DNA of 64,000 nt from Mesorhizobium onobrychidis (GTDB taxonomy: Bacteria; Pseudomonadota; Alphaproteobacteria; Rhizobiales; Rhizobiaceae): NCBI RefSeq assembly GCF_024707545.1, contig NZ_CP062229.1:3019501-3083500 (forward strand), read 5' to 3'. Below are positions 8,533 through 16,093 of the stretch, piece by piece. The translations under genes were made by a program, and so were the position numbers. Under the pieces are notes generated by a model. It saw only the letters and a list, made by a program, of their open reading frames with translations. It was not told where the DNA came from and did not search any database. Position 1 is the first letter of the stretch. The number at the start of each line of letters is the position of its first letter.

Positions 8533-9108
8533 ATGCGCAAATTGATCGCCGGAATGAAGGTTTCCGTCGACGGCAAGATGGAGGGACCCGAGGGTTACGC
8601 CGATTGGGTCGACGCGTGGTCGGAGGAGTATGGGCTGACGCCGCAGATCGATGCCTGCCTGCTCGGGAGCGTCATGTACGCCGGCTACGAGCGCTACTGG
8701 AGCGCGATCCAGAATGAGCCGGACAAGCCGCTGCCGATGACCGGCAAGTTGCCGACGCCGGCCGAGCTCGAATGGGCCCGCTTTGCCGAACAGACCCCGC
8801 ACTATGTGCTGTCGAACACGATGACTTCGGCGCTTTGGCCAAAGACGCGCTTCGTGCGGAGCCTCGACGACATCGCTGGCCTCAAGCAGCAGCCCGGCAA
8901 GGATATCTATCTCATGGGCGGTGCGCGAATGACCGCGAGCCTCATCGATGCCGGGCTGGTGGATGAACTGCGGCTGATCCTCTATCCGCTGCTCGTCGGC
9001 GAAGGGAAGGCGCTATTTGGAGCAACGCAAAATCGCTGCGGGCTCGAACTGCGGAAGGTTCAGCAACTCACGGATGGGCGCGTGAGCCTGGTCTATGGGA
9101 TTGGCTAA
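8533..9108 (+). CDS. Dihydrofolate-reductase-like (RibD C-terminal fold) protein
   Basis: The 191-aa protein resembles the RibD C-terminal/DHFR-like reductase family: an opening strand (RKLIAGMKVSVDGKMEG), a central ACLLGSVMYAGYERYW segment, the nucleotide-binding part IYLMGGARMTASLIDAGLVDELRLILYP, and LLVGEGKALFG. These are usually NADPH-dependent reductases of uncertain substrate and are not true FolA. The ATG at 8533 has GGAGG five bases upstream; earlier in-frame ATGs lack a site. It lies 128 bp after the SRPBCC gene and is followed by a strong hairpin. Confidence 0.8.
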   Translation: MRKLIAGMKVSVDGKMEGPEGYADWVDAWSEEYGLTPQIDACLLGSVMYAGYERYWSAIQNEPDKPLPMTGKLPTPAELEWARFAEQTPHYVLSNTMTSALWPKTRFVRSLDDIAGLKQQPGKDIYLMGGARMTASLIDAGLVDELRLILYPLLVGEGKALFGATQNRCGLELRKVQQLTDGRVSLVYGIG

Positions 9109-9208
9109 AGCGCGTCGCGTTTGGCCGGCCTCATGCGACGCGCTTTAGGTTGTTGTTTTATGCATGTCGTTATCGCAAAACCGCTGCACACTTTTGCGCG
9201 ACATGCAT
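9107..9208. repeat. Two palindromic intergenic elements
   Basis: The first is a 12-bp perfect inverted repeat, AAAGCGCGTCGC (9107-9118) and GCGACGCGCTTT (9135-9146), with a 16-base loop; it overlaps the stop of the reductase gene and could end transcription from both sides. The second has arms ATGCATGTCG (9160-9169) and CGACATGCAT (9199-9208) around CAAAACCGCTGCACACTTTTG. That core resembles intergenic repeats that I recall as common in rhizobial genomes, which supports the taxonomic guess. Confidence 0.7.
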
Positions 9209-9277
9209 TAACTCAGCCGGTCTTCACAGACCTCGCGGCGCTGCCCGGCTGAAATTTTCTGAAAGGCACGTCGCAGG

Positions 9278-10027
9278 TCAGAGGGAGACCGATAGCCCAC
9301 CGTCAACGGCCAGTACATGTCCGTTGACGTAGGCGGCAGCGTCGGAGGCGAGAAACACCACGGCTCCGCCGAGCTCCTCAGGCTGGGCCCAGCGGCCCGC
9401 CGGGGTTCGTGTCTCGACCCATTTGGTGAAGGCCTCGTCGCTCATAAGTGCGGTATTGAGCTCGGTGGCGAAATAGCCGGGGGCGATCGCGTTGACGGTG
9501 ATGCCGTGACGGCCCAGCTCAGCGGCAGTGGAGCGTGTCAGCCCGTGCAGGCCCGCCTTTGCCGCCACATAGGCGTGAATGGTGGGACGGCCAAGTATCG
9601 CTGCAACCGATCCGGTGTTTATTATGCGCCCGAACTTGTTTGGCAGCATCAGGCGCACCGCGTCGCGCATCATGCGGAAGCAAGCCGAAAGATTGACGGC
9701 AATCACATGGTCGAAATCCTCGTCCTGCCATTCGATCAACTGACTTCGATGCTGGATGCCGGCGTTGTTGACCAGAATATCGAGGCGGCCGTGGCGTTCG
9801 ACGATTCCTTCGAGCGACGCCCTTGAGATCGCCGCGTCGGTGACATCGAACGGCAGGGCTTCGGCCCCGATCCTTTCGGCCGCCGCGGCGAGGGCGGCCG
9901 GATCGCGGGCATTGACGATCACTGTCGCGCCGTTTTCCGCAAGTGCCTTGGCCATGGCGAAGCCGAGACCACGCGAAGCACCGGTGACCAGCGCGACACG
10001 GCCGTTGAGCGAGAACAATTCCGACAT
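9278..10027 (-). CDS. SDR-family oxidoreductase (gluconate 5-dehydrogenase-like)
   Basis: The 249-aa protein is a classical short-chain dehydrogenase: cofactor motif TGASRGLG (residues 15-22), NNAG, a catalytic Ser in NTGSVAAI, YVAAK as YxxxK, and the C-terminal AAYVNGHVLAVDGGLSV signature. The pattern is closest to gluconate 5-dehydrogenase or 3-oxoacyl reductase-like enzymes; the NAD or NADP preference is not obvious. It lies 10 bp downstream of the broken sugar-ABC ATPase on the same strand, which suggests it was the distal gene of a sugar uptake operon. Confidence 0.9.
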   Translation of the reverse strand: MSELFSLNGRVALVTGASRGLGFAMAKALAENGATVIVNARDPAALAAAAERIGAEALPFDVTDAAISRASLEGIVERHGRLDILVNNAGIQHRSQLIEWQDEDFDHVIAVNLSACFRMMRDAVRLMLPNKFGRIINTGSVAAILGRPTIHAYVAAKAGLHGLTRSTAAELGRHGITVNAIAPGYFATELNTALMSDEAFTKWVETRTPAGRWAQPEELGGAVVFLASDAAAYVNGHVLAVDGGLSVSL

Positions 10028-10036
10028 TGAGATCCC

Positions 10037-10231
10037 CTATGAAATGGGCAGGAGTTTCCTCCCGCTCGGCGGGAAATCCCCGGCCACGGTCTTGACCACG
10101 GAGGGCTTGCCGGCGCCGTTGTCCCCCATCAGACCCACGACTTCGCCTCGCTCCACCTGGAAGCTGACGTCGCTCAGGGCCTGGATGGCCCCGAAATTCT
10201 TGGAAACGTGGCGAACCTCAAGCACCGGCAT
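10037..10231 (-). pseudogene. Truncated sugar-ABC transporter ATPase (RbsA/XylG-like)
   Basis: Only the first 64 residues of a roughly 250-500-aa ATPase remain: MPVLEVRHVSKNFGAIQALS with an altered Walker A reading GDNGAGKPS instead of GDNGAGKST. After residues VVKTVAGDFPPS the frame runs into unrelated sequence and stops. The Q-loop, ABC signature and Walker B are absent, so it cannot bind and hydrolyse ATP. It sits just upstream of the SDR gene and marks a lost sugar importer. Confidence 0.75.
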
Positions 10232-10667
10232 CGCGGTCCTCCCCGGACAACGTTTGCCAATCTTGTCCCGGACTTATGCAAGACAGCTAATCAGCGAAAT
10301 GTATTCGACACAATACTTATTCGAAGGAGACCGGCATCCATTGTTAGAGGGGGGCAGGTGGACCCCTGAGCAGATCGTCACTGCGCCGGCTTCGATGGAA
10401 CGAGCTTCGGTTCCGACTATCCAGGGTCGAAGCAGAGATGTGCCGCTGAGGCGGCGAAGGATCTGAAACATGTTCAGGCCGATAAAGAACAGTTCCAGGC
10501 AACCACGTTAAAGCATTGGCCCCGGCCGGCTGTAAAAAAATAGCATTTTTCGAGGGGGAACAGTTCAGGCGCGGGCGTGGATGGGGGGGTAGGCCCCGCG
10601 GAGTTCGGCGCCGAAGTGATGACGGCAACCGAGAGAATAGGGACTTGCCAAGTTGTAGGATGACCGT
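10232..10667. other. Intergenic region with no intact gene
   Basis: This gap separates the divergent SDR/ATPase remnant and FAD-oxidase operon. At 10301-10316 there is an inverted repeat GTATT-CGACAC-AATAC upstream of the ATPase remnant, a possible operator of the lost sugar operon. A minus-strand stretch around 10434-10490 reads LELFFIGLNMFQILRRLSGT without a start, which could be a decayed gene end that I cannot identify. The right part (10560-10650) is G-rich and without open frames. Confidence 0.4.
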
Positions 10668-12134
10668 ATGATCGGACCCATGTCTACGGCTCATCCGTCT
10701 CTTCAACGCGAAGCTTCCGGCGCAATTGTTGAGCTGCCCGCGCAGTTGGCGGGTGATGCGCTGATAGACGGACGGTCGCCACTGGCAGAGCGCTACCTCA
10801 TCGATTGGGGCCGCGACAGGCGCGGAAGTGCCCGCTTCATCGTGCGTCCAGGATCCGTGGAAGACGTCCAGGCGTTTGTGAGATGGTGCTCGCAGAGCGG
10901 TGTCGCGATCGTCGTGCAAGGCGGCAATACCGGACTTGCCGGCGGCGCGATTCCAGACAATTCGGAGTTCGCCGTGCTGTCGCTTGAGCGTCTCAACCGG
11001 ATACGCTGCGTCGATCCGCTCGACTTCACGCTGCAAGCGGATGCCGGTGCCGTGCTGCAGGACGTCAAGGACGCCGCTGAAGCATCCGACATGACCTTCC
11101 CTCTCGCGCTTGGTGCGCAGGGATCGTGCACGATCGGCGGCAATGTCGCGACCAATGCGGGTGGCATCAATGTGCTGCGGTACGGCATGACGCGTGATCT
11201 GGTGCTCGGGCTTGAGACGGTTCTGCCGGACGGCACACTGTGGAACGGCATGAATGGGCTGCGCAAGGACAATCGCGGCTACAGCCTTAAGCAATTGATG
11301 ATCGGCTCGGAGGGGACGCTCGGGGTCGTCACGGGCGTAGAGGTAAGGCTCTCGCCCCGGCCGACGCAGGTCGAGACCGCCTATGTCGGACTGGGCAGCT
11401 TCCGCCAGGCATGCGAACTTTTCCGGATGGCGAGGCATCTCTGCTCCGACCTTCTCAGCGCGTTTGAGGTTATCGGCGAGGAGTGCCTGCCGCTTGCCCA
11501 TCTCATCGATCCGAACCTGCGCTCGCCGTTGACGCAAGCGTGTCCGGTTCATGCGATCGTCGAACTCGCCTGTGGGCCAGGGATAGATGCCGGCGGACTT
11601 CTTGAAACGATGCTGGCGCGCGCCCTTGAGACCGACCTGATCAGGGACGGCGTCGTCGCGCAAAGCCGCTCGCAGGCCGCCACATTCTGGGCCATCCGGG
11701 AGGGCCTGGTTGAGGGTCAGGCGCGGCGTGGCTTTCATGTCCGCACCGACCTCTCGGTTCGCCTCAGCGAAGTGCCGAAGCTGATTGAGCAAGCACGCGC
11801 GTGTATCGTGCGCGAGTGGCCAGGCTGGACATCGCTGGCCTATGGCCACGCGGGCGATGGGAACATCCATTTCAACGTGCTGCCTCCCATCGATTGCGAG
11901 CCCGGCGAAGCGAGGGCCGTGGGCCAGGCGGTTTTGACCCGACTTTATGAACTGGTCGGAGCGCTCGGCGGCTCGTTCAGCGCAGAGCATGGCGTGGGTC
12001 GCAGCCGCAGCCATGTGTTCTGGGCCGGTCTGTCGCAGCGCGAGCGGCAGCTACATACCGCGATCAAGGCAGCCTTCGATCCGACAGGCCTGTTCAATCC
12101 CGGATGTCTCATGCCTGATCGGGGCGATTTGTAG
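10668..12134 (+). CDS. FAD-binding oxidase/dehydrogenase, GlcD/D-lactate type
   Basis: The 488-aa protein belongs to the FAD-binding PCMH family of D-2-hydroxyacid dehydrogenases. The FAD site is visible as VVQGGNTGLAGG and GAQGSCTIGGNVATNAGG, followed by GSEGTLGVVTGVEVRL. The C-terminal domain has the GHAGDGNIHFN and SAEHGVG motifs found in GlcD, D-lactate and D-2-hydroxyglutarate dehydrogenases. It oxidises a 2-hydroxyacid to the 2-oxoacid. It heads a plus-strand cluster with a FadR-type regulator, a VOC protein and an ABC importer, so the importer may bring in its substrate or a precursor. Confidence 0.9.
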   Translation: MIGPMSTAHPSLQREASGAIVELPAQLAGDALIDGRSPLAERYLIDWGRDRRGSARFIVRPGSVEDVQAFVRWCSQSGVAIVVQGGNTGLAGGAIPDNSEFAVLSLERLNRIRCVDPLDFTLQADAGAVLQDVKDAAEASDMTFPLALGAQGSCTIGGNVATNAGGINVLRYGMTRDLVLGLETVLPDGTLWNGMNGLRKDNRGYSLKQLMIGSEGTLGVVTGVEVRLSPRPTQVETAYVGLGSFRQACELFRMARHLCSDLLSAFEVIGEECLPLAHLIDPNLRSPLTQACPVHAIVELACGPGIDAGGLLETMLARALETDLIRDGVVAQSRSQAATFWAIREGLVEGQARRGFHVRTDLSVRLSEVPKLIEQARACIVREWPGWTSLAYGHAGDGNIHFNVLPPIDCEPGEARAVGQAVLTRLYELVGALGGSFSAEHGVGRSRSHVFWAGLSQRERQLHTAIKAAFDPTGLFNPGCLMPDRGDL

Positions 12135-12144
12135 GGGAAGCCGC

Positions 12145-12876
12145 ATGAAGCAGCGTTCGTCCATCATAGGCAGCGTGGAGGCGCTTCCGCATCGCGTCGC
12201 CTCGCATCTGAGCCGCGAGATCGAGGGCGGCGATATCATCCCGGGAGCCCGGCTTCCGACCGAAAGCCAGCTCGCCGACAAATTCGGCGTCAGCCGCAAT
12301 GTTGTCAGGGAAGCGATCGCGCAGCTTCGCGCCGATGGCATGGTCGAGGCGCGTCAGGGCGTAGGCGCATTCGTCATGGCGCCGGAACAGCGAACAGCCA
12401 TCCGGATCGACCGCGAAGCGCTGAAAGACCAGCGCAACATGGAGCAGCTCTTCGAGCTGCGCAGCATTCTGGAGACCGAATCCGCCACGCTGGCCGCGAC
12501 ACGCTGCGCATCCGATGATCTTGACGCAATCAAGGCTGCGCTGGACCGCATGGGTGGCGAGGAGCGCTGGGAGGATGGCAGCATCGAGGCCGATCTGCTT
12601 TTCCATCGGGCGATCGCCCGGGCGACGGGCAACGGCTATATCTACACCTTCATTTCCTTCGTCTGCGAGCAGATCCGCCAGTCGATCCACTATGCCCGCC
12701 TCACCAACCCGCTCCACGACCTGGTCGAGGTCAACGTCGCCGAGCATGTGCGGATCTACGACGCGCTCGCCGCGCATGATCCGCAGGCTGCCGGCGAGGC
12801 GATGCGCCGGCACATCGATGGCGCGGCATCGCGCGTAGGCGTCGAACTCACCGCGAAGATCAATCGAGGCAAATGA
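12145..12876 (+). CDS. FadR-subfamily (GntR, FCD domain) regulator
   Basis: The 243-aa protein has an N-terminal GntR winged helix (GARLPTESQLADKFGVSRNVVREAIAQLR) and a C-terminal FCD ligand domain (FELRSILETESA, FHRAIARATGN, EHVRIYDALAAHDPQAAGEAMRRH). FCD regulators usually sense small organic acids. The ATG at 12145 follows GGGG-rich sequence 10 bp after the oxidase gene and overlaps the next gene by 4 bases, so it is embedded in the operon it probably controls. Confidence 0.9.
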   Translation: MKQRSSIIGSVEALPHRVASHLSREIEGGDIIPGARLPTESQLADKFGVSRNVVREAIAQLRADGMVEARQGVGAFVMAPEQRTAIRIDREALKDQRNMEQLFELRSILETESATLAATRCASDDLDAIKAALDRMGGEERWEDGSIEADLLFHRAIARATGNGYIYTFISFVCEQIRQSIHYARLTNPLHDLVEVNVAEHVRIYDALAAHDPQAAGEAMRRHIDGAASRVGVELTAKINRGK

Positions 12877-13316
12877 CCATGTCGCTCGGGCAGACCAAGG
12901 CAATCACCGATATCTGCCTCCTTGTGGAGGATATCGACCGCACCATCGACTTCTACACGCAGAAGCTCGGCTACCGGATCAGACGCCGCGCCGAAGGCTT
13001 TGTCGATTTTCATTCCGAGCGCGTGACGCTCGCCGCATGGGAACTGGATCACATCAATCGCCACTGCGGCGTCTCGAATGTCCGCTCACCGAAGCAGGCG
13101 TACAAGGCATGTGTCGCCATGGAACTCGAAAGCGCCGGCGAGGTCGACCGGCTCTACGCTGAACTGTCGGACAAGGGAGTGCCGTTCGTCGGGCCTCCCG
13201 GCGACTATGTCTGGAACGCGCGCTGCGCCTACTTCCACGACCCGGACGGGACGCTGTGGGAGCTCTACGCCTGGACCGGCGCGGGACCGGGCGACTATCA
13301 CGACACGCAAGGATGA
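12873..13316 (+). CDS. VOC family protein (glyoxalase I-like)
   Basis: The 147-aa protein starts TDICLLVEDIDRTIDFYTQKLGY and ends with CAYFHDPDGTLWELYAW, the two halves of a VOC domain. The metal-site Glu in WELY is present, while the usual first His is replaced by Cys in ICLLV, so metal binding is uncertain. It overlaps the FadR-like regulator by ATGA and precedes the substrate-binding protein by 68 bp. Isomerase, lyase or dioxygenase chemistry on the operon's substrate is possible. Confidence 0.8.
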   Translation: MTMSLGQTKAITDICLLVEDIDRTIDFYTQKLGYRIRRRAEGFVDFHSERVTLAAWELDHINRHCGVSNVRSPKQAYKACVAMELESAGEVDRLYAELSDKGVPFVGPPGDYVWNARCAYFHDPDGTLWELYAWTGAGPGDYHDTQG

Positions 13317-13384
13317 TCCGATCGCGACGGCCTCACAAGAAGGGCCGCGCCGCATGCAAAACAGTCCAACAACGGAGCAAGAAG

Positions 13385-14431
13385 ATGAGTGGGAACACAT
13401 CGCAGTGGAATCGCAGATCGATCCTGAAGGCCGGCGCTGCCAGCCTGGCGGCTTTCGGGCCGGGTCTTCAGCTGTTTGGCGCCAGCGCATCGGCAGCTGC
13501 CAAGCTGGTCGTCCAGTATGACTGGCTGATGTCGAACGGCCAGATTGGCGACGTGGCAGCCGTCGCCAATGGCTATTTCAAAGAAGCCGGGCTCGAAGTC
13601 GAGTTCAGCCCCGGAGGGCCGAACGCCGCCACCGTGCCGCCGGTGGTGTCCGGTGCCGCCCAGCTCGGCCAATTCTCCGAATCGCCTCAACTCTATGCCG
13701 CGCGGGCGAGCGGCGTTCCGGTAAAGATCATCGCCTGCGGCTATCGCACCGGGCCCTATGCGCTGACGTCGAAACCGGCGAAGCCGATCCGGTCGGTGGC
13801 GGATCTGAAGGGGATGCGGATCGGCACGCAGCCGACCGCGCGCTTCGCCATCGACGCGATGCTGGCGAAGAACAAGATCGACCCTTCCGAGGTCACCATC
13901 GTCAATGTCGGGTTCGATAAGGCGCCGCTCGTCCGTGGCGACGTGGATGCGATCGGCGGCTGGATCACCAACACGCAGGCGCTCAGCGTCGTCGGCGACG
14001 ATCGCATCGATCTGCTGTTGTCGGAGCTGGGCCTGGCGTCCTATGCCGACGTCTACTTCGCGACCGACAGCGCCATCGAATCCGATTCCGAGACCCTGGC
14101 AAAATTCATCGGTGCGGTCGCCAAGGGTTGGGGCTGGGTACACGCCAATCCCGAGCAGGCGGTCGACAAGCTCGTCGCGGCCTATCCCGAGATCGACGCA
14201 GGCTGGGAAAAGAAGACGATCCCCCTGGTGCTGAAACTGTCGTTCGACGACAACACGAAAAAGGATGGATGGGGCACGTTCGATCCTGCCTCGATCGAGA
14301 GCCAGATCGCGCTGCTTGACCAGATTGGCCAATACCCGAACGGCAGGCCGAAGGCCGAGGACGTCTATACGACTGAGATTCTCGAACTCAGTGCGGCTGA
14401 ACGGCCGAAGCTCGGCGCACCTGCCTCTTGA
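13385..14431 (+). CDS. ABC transporter substrate-binding protein, NMT1/THI5-like
   Basis: The 348-aa protein has a twin-arginine-like signal (WNRRSILKAGAASLAAFGPG) and a mature domain of the NMT1/SsuA/TauA type (VVQYDWLMSNGQIGDVAAVANGYF, EVEFSPGGPNAATVPPVVSG, DLKGMRIGTQPTARFAIDAM). Family members bind sulfonates, pyrimidines, riboflavin or other small molecules. The ATG at 13385 follows AAGAAG; the longer frame from 13256 is rejected since it would bury the signal. Its stop overlaps the ATPase start (ATGA), so the three transport genes form one unit. Confidence 0.9.
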   Translation: MSGNTSQWNRRSILKAGAASLAAFGPGLQLFGASASAAAKLVVQYDWLMSNGQIGDVAAVANGYFKEAGLEVEFSPGGPNAATVPPVVSGAAQLGQFSESPQLYAARASGVPVKIIACGYRTGPYALTSKPAKPIRSVADLKGMRIGTQPTARFAIDAMLAKNKIDPSEVTIVNVGFDKAPLVRGDVDAIGGWITNTQALSVVGDDRIDLLLSELGLASYADVYFATDSAIESDSETLAKFIGAVAKGWGWVHANPEQAVDKLVAAYPEIDAGWEKKTIPLVLKLSFDDNTKKDGWGTFDPASIESQIALLDQIGQYPNGRPKAEDVYTTEILELSAAERPKLGAPAS

Positions 14432-15207
14432 TGGCCGCGCCGGCCATCGAAACCTCCGGGCTCGACGTCGGCTATCCCGGCCGGCGCTCGCCAGTGACGG
14501 TGATCTCCGGTCTCGAACTGACAGTCGAGGCCGGGACGTTCCTGTCGATCCTCGGGCCTTCGGGGTGCGGAAAGTCGACGTTTCTGCGGGTTGTCGCCGA
14601 TCTTTTGGCGCCGCTCGCGGGCACGATACGCGTGATGGGCGAAACGCCGTCGGCGGTGCGCTCCGGCCGCGGCGTGGGTTTTGTCTTCCAGGACTCGACC
14701 CTTTTGCCGTGGCGCACGGCGCGCGAGAATGTACGGCTGCCGATCCAGGTGGGCCGCCGCAGCCTGTCGCGCATGATAGACGACCGGGCCGACGAACTGC
14801 TCGAACTCGTCGGCCTGTCGGCGCTCGGTGAGCGCCTGCCACATCAGCTCTCCGGCGGACAACGCCAAAGGCTGGCGATCGCCCGGGCGCTGCTTGGCGA
14901 GCCACGTCTGCTTCTGATGGACGAACCCTTTGGTGCGCTTGACGAGATCACCCGCGATCGCCTCAACGACGAACTGCTGAACCTTTGGCGGCGGACCGAA
15001 ACGACCGTGCTGTTCGTCACACATTCCATTGCCGAAGCGGTCTATCTCGGACAGCGCGTGATCGTGCTTGCCGCCCATCCCGGAAGGATCGTCGCCGACC
15101 ACGACCTTCGTCCGCTGAAGGGGCCGGACAACAGATGCTCGCGCGAGGATCCGGCGATCGTCGCGGCGATGGCCAGGATGCGCTCCGCCCTTGGAGCGGC
15201 CTCGTGA
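14428..15207 (+). CDS. ABC transporter ATPase, TauB/SsuB-like
   Basis: The 259-aa ATPase has Walker A GPSGCGKST, the Q-loop in VFQDSTLLPWRT, signature LSGGQRQRLAIARAL, Walker B LLLMDEPFGALDE and the switch His in FVTHSIAEAVYL, so it should be active. The LLPW after the Q-loop is typical of the nitrate/sulfonate/taurine importer ATPases. It overlaps both neighbours (ATGA and GTGA), pointing to tight translational coupling. Confidence 0.95.
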   Translation: MMAAPAIETSGLDVGYPGRRSPVTVISGLELTVEAGTFLSILGPSGCGKSTFLRVVADLLAPLAGTIRVMGETPSAVRSGRGVGFVFQDSTLLPWRTARENVRLPIQVGRRSLSRMIDDRADELLELVGLSALGERLPHQLSGGQRQRLAIARALLGEPRLLLMDEPFGALDEITRDRLNDELLNLWRRTETTVLFVTHSIAEAVYLGQRVIVLAAHPGRIVADHDLRPLKGPDNRCSREDPAIVAAMARMRSALGAAS

Positions 15208-15962
15208 ACCGGGGGCCGCTTTCGCCGTTCGCACAGACCGTGCTGCCGATCATCGGCGCCGGCTCGCTCATTCTCGCATGGCAGGTCCTGCTGCCGCTCG
15301 CTGGCGTGCCCGCATACATCGTTCCGACGCCGACCGCGATAGCGGGCGTGTTTGCCAGGAACGGATCGCTTCTCCTGTCGAACCTCTGGCCGACGGCCAT
15401 CGAGGCGCTCTCCGGCTTCGTGCTCGGCAACCTCGCCGCAGTGCTGCTGGCGATCGTCTTCGTGCACAGCCGTACGCTGCAGGCTGCCTATTTTCCGGTC
15501 GTGCTGTTCTTCAATACGATCCCGGTGCTTGCGCTGGCCCCGGTCGTCATCCTCATCTTCGGCCTCGGCATGCTGCCCAAGATCGTGATCGCGGCGGTGA
15601 TCTGTTTCTTCCCGACGCTGATCAACATGATCCGGGGCCTGGAATCGGCGAGCCCCAGCGAGCACGAGCTGTTCCGCGTGCTGTCGGCGACGCGTTGGGA
15701 AGTATTCTGGCGCCTGCGTTTGCCGCGTGCGCTGCCAATGCTTTTCGCTTCGCTGCGGATCGCCTCGGCGACCGCGGTGATCGGCGCGATCGTTGGCGAA
15801 TGGATCGGCTCCGACAAAGGTCTCGGTGCGCTGATCATCCAGGCAACCTTCAACTATCAGTCCGACCGGCTCTACGCCGCTATCGTGCTCTCATCGCTGT
15901 TGTCGATCGGGTTCTTCATGACGGTCGTCGCCGCTGAGCGATGGTCCGTTCGCTACCGTTGA
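15204..15962 (+). CDS. ABC transporter permease, TauC/SsuC-like
   Basis: The 252-aa membrane protein has about six helices and the EAA loop (LFRVLSATRWEVFWRLRLPRALP) that contacts the ATPase. The start is GTG at 15204, overlapping the ATPase stop as GTGA and preceded by GGAGCGG. Earlier in-frame codons lie inside the ATPase gene and are rejected. It completes the importer made with the upstream binding protein and ATPase. Confidence 0.92.
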   Translation: MNRGPLSPFAQTVLPIIGAGSLILAWQVLLPLAGVPAYIVPTPTAIAGVFARNGSLLLSNLWPTAIEALSGFVLGNLAAVLLAIVFVHSRTLQAAYFPVVLFFNTIPVLALAPVVILIFGLGMLPKIVIAAVICFFPTLINMIRGLESASPSEHELFRVLSATRWEVFWRLRLPRALPMLFASLRIASATAVIGAIVGEWIGSDKGLGALIIQATFNYQSDRLYAAIVLSSLLSIGFFMTVVAAERWSVRYR

Positions 15963-16093
15963 CCGGCTGGCTCCCGGGATGGCCACTTGGGGTCGCACAG
16001 GAGACTTCGCTCTACCGCGCAGGCGAGGGTTGGCCTTTCCTGCGTCGGCCTGTAGTATGACCAGTGCTTGCAGGGGAGAGGGGGAGTTCGAGC

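Noticed and set aside
10344..12014. Long minus-strand open frame of 556 codons
   Set aside because: It lies opposite the FAD-linked oxidase, which has clear FAD and catalytic motifs; the minus frame shows none and is a GC-rich shadow.
13298..14905. Minus-strand open frame of 535 codons
   Set aside because: It is antisense to the ABC binding protein and ATPase, is rich in Arg and Pro and lacks any domain pattern.
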